A stretch of DNA of 9,576 bases from Sulfurimonas sp. UBA6014 (GCA_002428085.1 DJAA01000025.1:20205-29780); one strand, 5' to 3'. Positions 1 through 8,191 are shown, counted from the stretch's first letter. Notes: generated by a model not told the origin, from the sequence alone. A program made the numbers and translations.

Positions 1-656
1 CTACTGAGAGCACTCCTGTAGAAACCTTAAGTACTCCTTCTCTTGAAAAAGAAGAAGAGGATGATGATATATTTGCACTAGAGTTCAAAGATGAAGGTCA
101 AGACAAAATAATCCCTATTGAGATGGATGAAGATTTTAAAATAGATATCGCAGAGACACAAGATGAGGAAGAGGATTTATTTGATCAAAATTCTGTAGAT
201 ACCCCATCGCTTGATTTAATGGATTTAGATTTTGATAACGATGAAACTTCTTCAAAGAGCCCATTACCTGAGATTATAGACGTAGATTTAGATTTGGATG
301 GTGATGGTGAGCCAAAAAAACCTCAAGAGAAAAAACCTACCATTACAGAGACACTCTATGACAAAAACTCCATTGCACATGAAATAGGGATAGATAGAGA
401 AAGTTTTGATGCGCTTTTTGAAGATTTTATGGAAGAGAGTGTAGATTTATGTGCTCTTATTGGAAGTGCCATCGCACAAGAGGATCCTCAAACGTGGAAA
501 AAAGGGGCGATAAAACTCAAAGGTATGAGCGAAAATATGAGAATTCATGATTTTTTGACTCAACTCAATACACTTATTGACACAAAAGATGCTAAATTGG
601 CTCAGCAGACTCTTGAGAAAATAAACACTTTACTCATACAAATTTCAAAAATATAA
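1..656 (+). CDS. Acidic protein with degenerate C-terminal Hpt-like domain (5' end outside window)
   Basis: The frame is open from base 3, so this is the 3' part of a longer gene; the Met at 123 is internal and not a proven start. The visible N-terminal part is a low-complexity, Asp/Glu-rich, probably disordered stretch with repeats such as DLDLDGDG. From about residue 88 (counting from the Met at 123) it becomes helical and resembles a histidine phosphotransfer domain: an IGIDRESFDALFEDFMEES helix, then AIKLKGMSENM where active Hpt domains have A-H-T-L-K-G. The position of the phosphorylated His is Ile130 (codon 510-512). An active Hpt would relay phosphate between receiver domains; this one probably binds or regulates without carrying phosphate. 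It sits 9 nt upstream of the hybrid kinase, so a role in the same pathway is likely. The Hpt resemblance is by eye; the function is inferred. Confidence 0.75.
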   Translation, partial: TESTPVETLSTPSLEKEEEDDDIFALEFKDEGQDKIIPIEMDEDFKIDIAETQDEEEDLFDQNSVDTPSLDLMDLDFDNDETSSKSPLPEIIDVDLDLDGDGEPKKPQEKKPTITETLYDKNSIAHEIGIDRESFDALFEDFMEESVDLCALIGSAIAQEDPQTWKKGAIKLKGMSENMRIHDFLTQLNTLIDTKDAKLAQQTLEKINTLLIQISKI

Positions 657-665
657 GGTTTATAT

Positions 666-3600
666 ATGCAATTAGGACTAAAAAACAGACTCAGACTCAT
701 CAGTCTTTTCCCAATATTAATTCTTTTTTCATTGACAAGTTACTATGTTTACGAGTCATATAAAGATTTTCAATCAGCACAACTTCTTAAGGACAAACTA
801 TCTCAAAATAGGGACTTAAACGAATTAATCGGAAACTTATCGCGAGAAAGAGGGATGAGTGTTATGTTTTTTGGTAACGCTTCTCAAAACACATTTAGCT
901 CACTTGTAAAACAACGAAAAATAGTTGATGAGAAATTTCAAACCTATTTTCGAAATACCAAAAATAATCTTGTGCTTCATGACCACTCTCTAGGTGAAAT
1001 CAATTGTCCCACATGTATCAATATTGAGGCACAAAATCTCTCCTTAACAAAGATTAAAGAGGTAAGAAAACTTGTTGACAACAATGAGACAAATTTCCAT
1101 GACATATATGAAACCGTTTATGGACAAGCACAGCATAATGCTATTATTGAACTTGAAAAAATTAGCAAAAATCAAACAGACCAAGTTATTAATGAAATCT
1201 CTGCGGTCTATATCTCTATGGTTCAAGCTAAAGAGTACACCGCAGCAGAGCGCGATTTAATCTCTTATATGATAGCTCGCGCTTCAGAATTTGAGGAAAA
1301 TGAACTCAATACTTGGATTGCCCTCATTGGCAAAGCAGATGCGATAAACTTCAACATGCTCCATGACCAAAACTTAATCAAACAACTCAAAGAGATATTT
1401 TCCAATGAAGACAATATGGAGCTTTTTGAGGACATCAACAGCGAGCGAACAGCTATTTTATCTGCTGCAAGCAGTGCAGAGTATGAGACAAGCTCTGGCG
1501 TTTGGTTTACAATGCTTTCAGAAAAAACAAATATATTATCAAGTGCAGAAGAGTTACTTCTAACGGCTATGGATTTGCGTGCACAAAAAGTACAAGAGAG
1601 CGCTTTAGAGTTTCTAGCCATCACCCTCATCACGTGGATTGTCGTTATTGTTTTAGGGATTTTAGGATTTTTACTCTCCAATGAAATTGCTAAAAATATT
1701 CGAAACCTTGAAGAGGTTCTCAAAAGAGTTGCAGAAGACAACGAAGATATTGACACAGATAAAACAAAAATCAATCTGCAAACAGCTCAAGGGACAGCCC
1801 AAGCTTATGAATTACTTGAAAAAATTATCGCAAGAACGCGTCAAGATAAAGAATCAGCACAAGAAGCAAGTGAAGCCAAATCTATGTTCCTTGCAAATAT
1901 GTCTCATGAGATTCGTACCCCGCTCAACGGAATCGTAGGATTTACCGAACTTCTTAAAGATACGGGACTTAAAGAAGAGCAACAAGAGTTTGTTGATATT
2001 ATTGAAAAAAGCTCTGAAAATCTTTTAGAGATTATCAATAATATCCTTGACCTCTCAAAAATAGAGAGCAATAAACTTGAAATTGAGAACATCATCTTCA
2101 ATCCTATTGATGAATTTGAAAGTGCGGTAGATGTCTATGCGGTTCGTGCGAGTGAAAAACATATCGACCTTGGATGTTTCATTGACCCAGAGCTAGAACA
2201 CCCAATAAAAGGGGATCCTACAAAGATTAAAGAGGTTATTATTAACTTGCTCTCCAATGCAGTAAAATTTACAAGCAGCGGTGGCACAATCACTATCGAC
2301 ATAAGAAAATCAGAATCCCCTTACGAGGGAAAAACAAGAGTTCGATTTGAAATTCAAGATAGTGGAATCGGAGTAACGAGTGAACAAAAATCGAGAATTT
2401 TTGAAGCCTTTTCACAAGCAGACACCTCTATCACTCGAAAATATGGTGGAACAGGTCTAGGACTAACAATTTCAAGCAGATTTGTTGAGCTCATGGGTGG
2501 AGAACTTGATCTTTATAGTGAGCCAGGAGAGGGAACTACCTTCTTTTTCACCCTAGATTTTGAACAAGTTGAAACGCTCAATGAAAGCACAAAAAACAGC
2601 TACTCAAATTTAAATGCTCTCGTCCTTACTTCACCACACAAAATTAAAAAACAAGAGACATATCTTTATGAATATCTTGACTTTTTTGGTGTAAGTTATA
2701 CACTCTTTAAAGATTTTGAGGAGTTAGAAAATCTACAACGTCAAGTCAACTATGATTTACTCATCATCGACTTTGACTACACAACACAAGAGATGCTCTA
2801 TAAGTTTGAAAAATTGCCTCATGCTTTGATTCTTCTCACAAAATCTTATTATATGAAAAAAATAGACTCCTTAAATATTGATATATTTAAAACTCTTTAC
2901 GAGCCTTTAAATATCTCCAAAATAAAGGTCGCTTTAGAGAACTATACTATTGAAATTTTTAATGCTAAAAAAGTTAAAAAAGTAAGTAAGAAAAAAACAT
3001 ATGAATTATCATCAAGATTTTCTGCTAACGTTTTGGTCGCAGAGGACAACATTATCAACCAAAAACTTATCAAAAGAACCCTTGAAGATATAGGGCTCAC
3101 TGTTACTTTGGCTCAAAATGGGTTAGATGCGTTTCAAAAAAGAAAAGATGGCAACTTTGACCTTATCTTTATGGATATTCAAATGCCTATCCTCGATGGT
3201 ATCGAAGCAACAAGAGAAATTTTAGACTATGAAGAGGATTACAATCAGCCTCATGTCCCGATTTTAGCCCTTACTGCAAATGCTCTTAAAGGAGATAGAG
3301 AGAGATTTTTAGATGCAGGACTTGATGAGTACACAACAAAACCTATTGTCCGCTCAGAAATCATCTCTTTACTGAACCACTTTTTGGCTGATCATATTGA
3401 GCCACAAAATGCAATACTAGAGACATTTGATGCAGAGTCTCATACTTCTGCTACAGAAATAGAGGAAATACAGGCGTCTACACAACCCGAACAAAATGTT
3501 GAAGTGGTACAAGAGCCTTCTCAAAATGCAACCTATAAAGCAGATATTCTTCTGGCTAAAAAAAGCTATTTTGAATCAAAACTCTATACAAAACTCCTTG

Positions 3601-3896
3601 CACCCTTAGGTTACACCTACGACGTCGCGCTTGGACTTGATGAGTTAAAGTCTTTAGCAAAGCAAAATAGCTACAAACTCATCCTATTTGATAAAGAATT
3701 AGAAGGTTTACAAATTGAAGAATTTTCTGCCGCCATCCAAAAAGAAAATCGCAAATCTGGATTAAGCACCTACTTAGTTCTTATAAGCGACTCTAAAACG
3801 CAAGAAGATGATGATGATGCACTTTATGTTCATGAGATTATAAAAAATGTTGTCAATAGAGATCTTTTAAGACTTATATTCGAAAAATTCATTTAG
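666..3896 (+). CDS. Membrane hybrid histidine kinase with NIT-type sensor and three receiver-like domains
   Basis: Inner-membrane sensor kinase of 1076 aa. TM1 spans about residues 9-29 and TM2 about 316-337. Between them is a helical periplasmic domain with SRERGMSVMFFG at 59-70, as in nitrate/nitrite-sensing (NIT) domains, plus a C114-P-T-C117 pair. A helical linker (338-400) leads to HisKA with phospho-acceptor His414 (SHEIRTPLNG) and an ATPase domain with N527-LLSN, D565-SGIG and G594-GTGLGL. Three receiver-like domains follow. The first (about 648-770) has Asp702 but lacks the acidic pair. The second (about 787-905) is complete: Glu793/Asp794, phospho-Asp837, Thr870, Lys892. The third (about 959-1076) keeps Asp1009 but has Lys-Lys at the acidic pair. 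The stop of the preceding gene (TAA, 654-656) overlaps the Shine-Dalgarno TAAGG. Autophosphorylation and transfer to D837 are expected from the family. The ligand is unknown; nitrate is only a family-based suggestion. Confidence 0.93.
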   Translation: MQLGLKNRLRLISLFPILILFSLTSYYVYESYKDFQSAQLLKDKLSQNRDLNELIGNLSRERGMSVMFFGNASQNTFSSLVKQRKIVDEKFQTYFRNTKNNLVLHDHSLGEINCPTCINIEAQNLSLTKIKEVRKLVDNNETNFHDIYETVYGQAQHNAIIELEKISKNQTDQVINEISAVYISMVQAKEYTAAERDLISYMIARASEFEENELNTWIALIGKADAINFNMLHDQNLIKQLKEIFSNEDNMELFEDINSERTAILSAASSAEYETSSGVWFTMLSEKTNILSSAEELLLTAMDLRAQKVQESALEFLAITLITWIVVIVLGILGFLLSNEIAKNIRNLEEVLKRVAEDNEDIDTDKTKINLQTAQGTAQAYELLEKIIARTRQDKESAQEASEAKSMFLANMSHEIRTPLNGIVGFTELLKDTGLKEEQQEFVDIIEKSSENLLEIINNILDLSKIESNKLEIENIIFNPIDEFESAVDVYAVRASEKHIDLGCFIDPELEHPIKGDPTKIKEVIINLLSNAVKFTSSGGTITIDIRKSESPYEGKTRVRFEIQDSGIGVTSEQKSRIFEAFSQADTSITRKYGGTGLGLTISSRFVELMGGELDLYSEPGEGTTFFFTLDFEQVETLNESTKNSYSNLNALVLTSPHKIKKQETYLYEYLDFFGVSYTLFKDFEELENLQRQVNYDLLIIDFDYTTQEMLYKFEKLPHALILLTKSYYMKKIDSLNIDIFKTLYEPLNISKIKVALENYTIEIFNAKKVKKVSKKKTYELSSRFSANVLVAEDNIINQKLIKRTLEDIGLTVTLAQNGLDAFQKRKDGNFDLIFMDIQMPILDGIEATREILDYEEDYNQPHVPILALTANALKGDRERFLDAGLDEYTTKPIVRSEIISLLNHFLADHIEPQNAILETFDAESHTSATEIEEIQASTQPEQNVEVVQEPSQNATYKADILLAKKSYFESKLYTKLLAPLGYTYDVALGLDELKSLAKQNSYKLILFDKELEGLQIEEFSAAIQKENRKSGLSTYLVLISDSKTQEDDDDALYVHEIIKNVVNRDLLRLIFEKFI

Positions 3897-3905
3897 GAAC
3901 CCACT

Positions 3906-4283
3906 ATGCAAAAAACAAACATGATAGTTCTCGCCGTCGATGATGATATGATAAACCTAAAATTATTAAGGTCTATGCTTATGAAAAGTGGAAGAGTATC
4001 AGAAGTGATTGAAGCTAAAAATGGCTCAGATGCTGTTGGGATTTTAAAAGCAAGAAACGATATCGACTTGATTCTCCTAGATATCATCATGCCTATCATG
4101 AATGGTATCGAGGTGCTCAAAGTAGTTCGTGCAGATGACAATTTACACCAATTGCCGATAATCGTCCTCACAACAGATGAGACGAAAAAAAATGAAGCCT
4201 TAGAGTTTGGTGCGAATGGCTTTTTGATGAAGCCCATCCGCAATGATGATTTGATGAAAAAAATTACAAGTGTGACTCTTTAA
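3906..4283 (+). CDS. Single-domain (CheY-like) response regulator
   Basis: A stand-alone receiver domain of 125 aa with no output domain. The active site is complete: acidic pair Asp12/Asp13, phospho-Asp59 (LILLDIIMP), Thr89 (VLTTDE) and Lys109 (LMKPI). Such proteins act by phosphorylation-dependent binding to a partner (for example flagellar motor, kinase or anti-sigma-type targets) or as phosphate sinks. The gene starts 9 nt after the hybrid kinase, whose TAG stop forms part of the Shine-Dalgarno TAGGA (3894-3898), so the two are probably translationally coupled and form a cognate pair. Its stop codon (4281-4283) overlaps the stop of lon on the other strand. It is not obviously the chemotaxis CheY; the target is unknown. 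Confidence 0.92.
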   Translation: MQKTNMIVLAVDDDMINLKLLRSMLMKSGRVSEVIEAKNGSDAVGILKARNDIDLILLDIIMPIMNGIEVLKVVRADDNLHQLPIIVLTTDETKKNEALEFGANGFLMKPIRNDDLMKKITSVTL

Positions 4284-6697
4284 ATCAAAACGTGTTTTAA
4301 AACTTCTTCAATTCTTGTAACGCTTATAATTTCAAGAGCTTCTCTTACTTCTTTTGGAATATCTTCCAAATCTCTTTCATAATTTTTTGCAGGAATCAAC
4401 ACTTTAGACATTCCTGCTTTGTGTGCTGCTATGAGTTTTTCTTTGAGTCCACCAATTGGCAAAACATCTCCACTTAATGAAACCTCTCCTGTCATGGCAA
4501 TCTCAGAACGAATTGCCTGAGAACTCAAGATGGAGGCAATAACACTCACCATGGCAATACCTGCACTCGGTCCATCTTTGGGCGTCGCACCATCTGGGAC
4601 ATGAATATGTAAGTCATAACGTCTATAAACTTCACTTGCATCTATGGCGAGATTTTCTTGTGTCTCTTTAAATGTTTTTGGGATATTGAGCTCTGAAATT
4701 TCTAATTTTTTTGTGTCAATGAGTGTCTTTACAACGCTCATGGCAATTCTTGCCGACTCTTTCATAACCTCTCCGAGGCTTCCTGTTAACTGTAAATTGC
4801 CCTTGCCCTTGATTCTAATGCTTTCTATTTTTAAAACATCTCCACCTACAGCAGTCCAAGCGAGTCCGTTTACGACTCCTATAACTGGGATTTTATTGGT
4901 TTTTTCTATTTCAAAAACACTTTTATCAAAGTAATCTTTTAAATTTTTCAGGGTAACTGAAATCTTCTGTACCTCTGGATGCTGCAATATATCTTTTGCA
5001 GCTTTTCTTGACATATCAGCGATTCTGCGGCGTAAATTTCTTACACCTGCCTCTCGGGTATAACTGTGAATAAGTTCTTTTAGAGCTGACTTAGAGATAC
5101 TCACTTCAGAGCTTTTAAGTCCATGTTTTTTAAGCTCTTGCGGGATGAGATACCTTTGCGCTATTTCAAACTTCTCTTGAGGTGTGTACGAGCTCACAGT
5201 GATAAACTCCATCCTATCCCGTAATGGTGCGGGAATATGTCCCACATCATTGGCTGTTGCAATAAAAATAACTTGGCTCAAATCAATATTAAAATTAAGG
5301 TAATAATCTCGAAACTCTTTATTTTGCTCAGGGTCCAAAATCTCAAGCAACACCGCCGTAGGATCGCCTCTTTGCGAGCGTGAAACCTTATCTATCTCAT
5401 CCAAGACGATAATTGGGTTCATTTTTTTTGCATCAATAAGCCCTTGCGTTATACGTCCAGGCATCGCTCCAACATAGGTTCTTCTATGCCCTCGAAGCTC
5501 ATTAACATCTTCAAGTCCACCTAAAGCAATCCGTACAAGCGGGCGCTTAAGTGCGGTTGCTATAGAATTAGCGAGCGAGGTTTTCCCCACACCTGGAGGT
5601 CCCCAAAAGCACAAAATAGCGCCAGCAGAATTTTCACTACTGATGCCACGCAACTCCAAAAGTTCTTTAACAGCAAAATACTCTACAATTCTCTTTTTTG
5701 GTTTCTCAAGGGAAAAATGGTCAATGTTAAGCTGTTTTTCTACATTTTCTATCTTGAGTGCTTTTTTTGCCAAATCACCAAAAGGAATATCCAAAACCCA
5801 CTCCAAATAGGTCTGTGTCATGGAAGCATCAGATGAGTCAGGATGCATACGAGAAAACCTCTCAATTTGCTTACTTATCTCTTTATAGGCATCTTCACCC
5901 ATTTTGGATTTTTTAGCTTCGAGTTTTTTTCGGTACTCATCCATCTCCTCTTCTCTTGAAGTATCGACCCCTAACTCTTTTTGAATCTGCTTGAGTTGCT
6001 CTTTTAGGAAATACTCTTTATTTATTTTTTCAATATGCGTATGAACTTTGGAGCGAATCTCTCTTTGGAGTTTATTTGCCTCTATCTCGTCTATCAAAAA
6101 GTCTATCAAATCCAAAAATCGCTTCTCCGTATCTACCTCAACAAACAATTTATATGCCTGCTCTTTTTTGAGTTTTACCGTGCTGCATATCAAATCAATG
6201 ATGCGATTGTGGTCATGATTTTCTTCGATGGTTCGCAGTAAATCGGGAGGAAAATAGTTACTTACACTCGAGAGTGTTCTCACTTTTTCTCGTACTATCT
6301 CTAAAATAGCATCTATTTTTAGAGAGTGAACATTCACCGCAGTGATGACATCTACATGCGCGCTTAAAGGTGTATCAGAAGTTTTGTAAAGCATTTTTGC
6401 CCGTGCAAGCCCCTGAAAAAGAACCTTCACTCTCCCATCAGGAAGCGCAACTTTTCGCATAATCGAGCCAACCACACCCGTATCATAAAGCGCTTCAAAA
6501 CTTCGCTCTCCTTCATGTCCTGTTTTTGTAGAACAAACGATGACAAGTGAATTGTCATTTATAGCTTTTGTCGCAGCACTGATATTTGCCTCGTCACTTA
6601 AAAAAAGTGGGGATATCATAAATGGATATAAAAAAAGTTGATCTTCAGATATAACAGGCACATCAGTTGGAAATGCAGCATAATCATTTAGTTTCAT
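4280..6697 (-). CDS. lon: ATP-dependent protease Lon
   Basis: Cytoplasmic AAA+ serine protease that degrades misfolded and specific regulatory proteins. The 805 aa match the usual bacterial LonA length. Order: N-terminal substrate-binding (LAN/PUA-like) domain about 1-200; a charged helical/coiled-coil region to about 290; AAA+ module with Walker A GPPGVGKT (G366-T373, Lys372), Walker B IIVLDEID (Asp433/Glu434), arginine finger Arg495 in PLRDRME and the sensor-2 motif REAGVRNLRR; then the protease domain with the catalytic dyad Ser711 (PKDGPSAG) and Lys754 (GGLKEK). All key residues are present. The start at 6697 has an AAGGA Shine-Dalgarno about 7 nt upstream. It lies 24 nt downstream of bamD, so the two are probably one transcript. 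The 3' end overlaps the response regulator by 4 bp. Confidence 0.98.
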   Translation of the reverse strand: MKLNDYAAFPTDVPVISEDQLFLYPFMISPLFLSDEANISAATKAINDNSLVIVCSTKTGHEGERSFEALYDTGVVGSIMRKVALPDGRVKVLFQGLARAKMLYKTSDTPLSAHVDVITAVNVHSLKIDAILEIVREKVRTLSSVSNYFPPDLLRTIEENHDHNRIIDLICSTVKLKKEQAYKLFVEVDTEKRFLDLIDFLIDEIEANKLQREIRSKVHTHIEKINKEYFLKEQLKQIQKELGVDTSREEEMDEYRKKLEAKKSKMGEDAYKEISKQIERFSRMHPDSSDASMTQTYLEWVLDIPFGDLAKKALKIENVEKQLNIDHFSLEKPKKRIVEYFAVKELLELRGISSENSAGAILCFWGPPGVGKTSLANSIATALKRPLVRIALGGLEDVNELRGHRRTYVGAMPGRITQGLIDAKKMNPIIVLDEIDKVSRSQRGDPTAVLLEILDPEQNKEFRDYYLNFNIDLSQVIFIATANDVGHIPAPLRDRMEFITVSSYTPQEKFEIAQRYLIPQELKKHGLKSSEVSISKSALKELIHSYTREAGVRNLRRRIADMSRKAAKDILQHPEVQKISVTLKNLKDYFDKSVFEIEKTNKIPVIGVVNGLAWTAVGGDVLKIESIRIKGKGNLQLTGSLGEVMKESARIAMSVVKTLIDTKKLEISELNIPKTFKETQENLAIDASEVYRRYDLHIHVPDGATPKDGPSAGIAMVSVIASILSSQAIRSEIAMTGEVSLSGDVLPIGGLKEKLIAAHKAGMSKVLIPAKNYERDLEDIPKEVREALEIISVTRIEEVLKHVLI

Positions 6698-6721
6698 TCT
6701 TGTTGTCCTTAATTTGTAGTT

Positions 6722-7462
6722 TTATTTTGTTGTATTGCTATCGTCAAGAACAGAGTTTCTTGAGACAACACTTCTCGTGTCTGGAACCATAAAGCCATAC
6801 CAACTCTCAGTTCCATCTCCCTCAAACCACTCTCTATACCAAGCGGTACTTGCTCTGTCGACTTCATCCCACTGTATCCATGGCTGTGGCTGTAAATTTG
6901 TGTAATACTGCGCACTTTTTGGTTTGTCAATTCTGATGTACAAATCAGCAATTGTTTTATTTAACGCAGACTGACCCATGTAAAGATTTGTAAGCATTGT
7001 ATCGACTAAAGTAAAATACATCGAGTTTGGATAGTTCTCTTTAAACTTTTCCCCCTCAGCAATTGCCTCTTGAATAAGTGCTTGGTCTCGTCTTGGATTT
7101 GGAAGTGCCATATATTTTGTTTTTATTTTTAAAAACTCTGCAAACTCTTTTTCATTTAAATTTGCATACCGTGTCACATATTCATTTAAGAAATGCTCAC
7201 TCAAAAGATACTCTTCATATTTAAAATGCGCTATGGCAAGTATCATGGTTGCCTCTGGAAGGAGTGGAGAGCCGATATGTTCCCCTTGAAGCGAACTGTA
7301 ATAATCATCTGCTTTTTCTAAGTTTGCGTCAGAAATATTTTCTACAATCTTTGAGTACCAATATATCGCAGGTTTGTTATACTCTTCAACATCTTTAGAA
7401 CACCCTCCAAAAAAGATAAAAGCACAAAGTGCCACTAACGCAAAATTTGTTTTTATGTGCAT
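6722..7462 (-). CDS. bamD: Outer membrane protein assembly factor BamD (lipoprotein)
   Basis: Essential lipoprotein of the BAM complex, which inserts beta-barrel proteins into the outer membrane. The N-terminus has a lipoprotein signal peptide ending FFGGC, with lipidated Cys21 and Ser at +2, compatible with outer-membrane sorting. The Phe at -3 is a slightly atypical lipobox. The mature part is helical with TPR-like repeats, for example EATMILAIAHFKYEEYLLSE and the ALIQEAIAEGEKFKENYPNS segment typical of BamD/ComL. At 246 aa it carries a C-terminal Trp/Tyr-rich tail (about 194-246, PWIQWDEVDRAS onward) beyond the TPR part. An AGGA motif lies 9 nt before the ATG. It is followed closely by lon and diverges from fliW, an order I remember from Campylobacter; this supports the assignment. 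Confidence 0.9.
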   Translation of the reverse strand: MHIKTNFALVALCAFIFFGGCSKDVEEYNKPAIYWYSKIVENISDANLEKADDYYSSLQGEHIGSPLLPEATMILAIAHFKYEEYLLSEHFLNEYVTRYANLNEKEFAEFLKIKTKYMALPNPRRDQALIQEAIAEGEKFKENYPNSMYFTLVDTMLTNLYMGQSALNKTIADLYIRIDKPKSAQYYTNLQPQPWIQWDEVDRASTAWYREWFEGDGTESWYGFMVPDTRSVVSRNSVLDDSNTTK

Positions 7463-7607
7463 ATTGCATATTCCTAGTTTAATGAATTTGTTATTTTATC
7501 CAAAAGAGTTAACTCTGGCTTTAAAATCGGTACATTTTATGCTTTATACTGTACAATAATCATTCTCGGCTTTACTTGAGAATCTAAAACAAGCAAAAGG
7601 TTTTTCC
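7463..7607. promoter_or_regulatory. Divergent bamD / fliW promoter region
   Basis: This 145-nt gap must hold the start signals for both directions. For fliW the best -10 candidate is TACAAT at 7552-7557 (TATACT at 7545-7550 is an alternative). For bamD it is TAAAAT at 7498-7493 on the - strand. Neither has a clear -35 box, which is common in Campylobacterota sigma-70 promoters. No convincing sigma-54 or sigma-28 flagellar promoter is visible, so fliW may be expressed outside the flagellar cascade. Assignments are by eye. Confidence 0.4.
7505..7516. promoter_or_regulatory. 12-bp perfect palindrome, possible operator
   Basis: AGAGTTAACTCT is a perfect 12-bp inverted repeat placed between the two candidate -10 boxes of the divergent bamD and fliW promoters. 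A dimeric repressor or activator bound here could affect both. No known regulator motif was recognised; chance occurrence in A/T-rich DNA remains possible. Confidence 0.3.
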
Positions 7608-7988
7608 ATGAAATTTGAAATAAGTATTCCACTGTTAGGTTTTGACACGCTCAAAGAGGTAGAGTTGCAAAAAGTTGATGAGATTTTTATGAAGATGCAA
7701 TCTATAGAAGATGCACACATATCTTTCATCTTAATCGACCCTTTTGTTTTAGTAGATTATGACTTTGAGATACCTAAAAGCACCCAAGAACTCCTTGAAA
7801 TAGACAAAAATTCCAATATTCTAATTTTAAATATAGTTCTCCTTCAAACGCCCATAGAAGACTCTATAGTTAACTTTATAGGACCCCTTGTTTTCAACAC
7901 AGACAACAAAAAAATGGCTCAAATCATCCTCGCAGAATCGAGTAAATTTAGCATTGCAGAGAAGATTTCTACGTATTTAAAAAAGTAG
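7608..7988 (+). CDS. fliW: Flagellar assembly factor FliW
   Basis: Cytoplasmic protein of 126 aa that binds flagellin and the translational repressor CsrA. In Campylobacter and Bacillus, free FliW antagonises CsrA so that flagellin translation follows export. The sequence has the family pattern: a beta-rich start (MKFEISIPLLGFDTLKEVEL), then SFILIDPFVLVDYDFEIP, equivalent to the conserved F-x-x-x-x-P-x-x-x-x-x-Y-x-x-x-x region, and the late NFIGPLVFNTDNKKMAQIIL stretch (N-x-x-x-P-hydrophobic-hydrophobic-x-N). Length fits the usual 120-150 aa. An AAAGG Shine-Dalgarno lies 8-9 nt before the ATG. Its position divergent from bamD-lon supports the call. A hairpin overlaps its stop codon. Confidence 0.93.
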   Translation: MKFEISIPLLGFDTLKEVELQKVDEIFMKMQSIEDAHISFILIDPFVLVDYDFEIPKSTQELLEIDKNSNILILNIVLLQTPIEDSIVNFIGPLVFNTDNKKMAQIILAESSKFSIAEKISTYLKK

Positions 7989-7994
7989 AAATCT
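7963..7994 (+). terminator. Hairpin at the end of fliW, possible terminator
   Basis: A perfect 10-bp inverted repeat, AGATTTCTAC (7963-7972) and GTAGAAATCT (7985-7994), with a 12-nt A-rich loop, surrounds the fliW stop codon TAG (7986-7988). The stem is A/U-rich and is followed only by a broken T stretch, so it may end or protect the fliW 3' end but is not a strong canonical intrinsic terminator. Confidence 0.45.
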
Positions 7995-8128
7995 GCTTAA
8001 AGCTTAATTTTATGATACAAAAAAAAGCAAATCTTTTTCACACACCTTGGCTAAATGTAATTTACACTTAGTATACATGTCAATAAATAAAACTTAAATA
8101 TTGTTGTATTTTGGTAAATTGCCCTGTT

Positions 8129-8163
8129 ATTAAGTATATATTAAGCTCTTTTGATAGTATAAT
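8129..8163 (+). promoter_or_regulatory. Promoter of the toxin-antitoxin / surface-protein unit with ATTAAG direct repeat
   Basis: A perfect -10 box TATAAT lies at 8158-8163. Just upstream is the hexamer ATTAAG at 8129-8134 and again at 8140-8145, 11 bp apart (about one helical turn), across the -35 zone. Such in-phase direct repeats can bind a regulator; the antitoxin is an obvious candidate because toxin-antitoxin modules often autoregulate, but this is inference. The transcript should start near 8170. Confidence 0.55.
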
Positions 8164-8191
8164 GAAACAATTATATGGGACGATTGCTACT

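Noticed and set aside
1265..1774. Open frame of 169 codons on the - strand.
   Set aside because: It is antisense to the histidine kinase sensor and TM2 region, with a Ser-rich composition typical of a mirrored coding frame.
4287..4298. AAAACGTGTTTT as a possible bidirectional terminator between the response regulator and lon.
   Set aside because: The arms leave only a 2-nt loop, the stem is weak, and it lies within lon coding sequence.
6709..6951. Open frame of 80 codons on the - strand overlapping the bamD 3' end.
   Set aside because: It is an alternative frame of bamD with no family resemblance.
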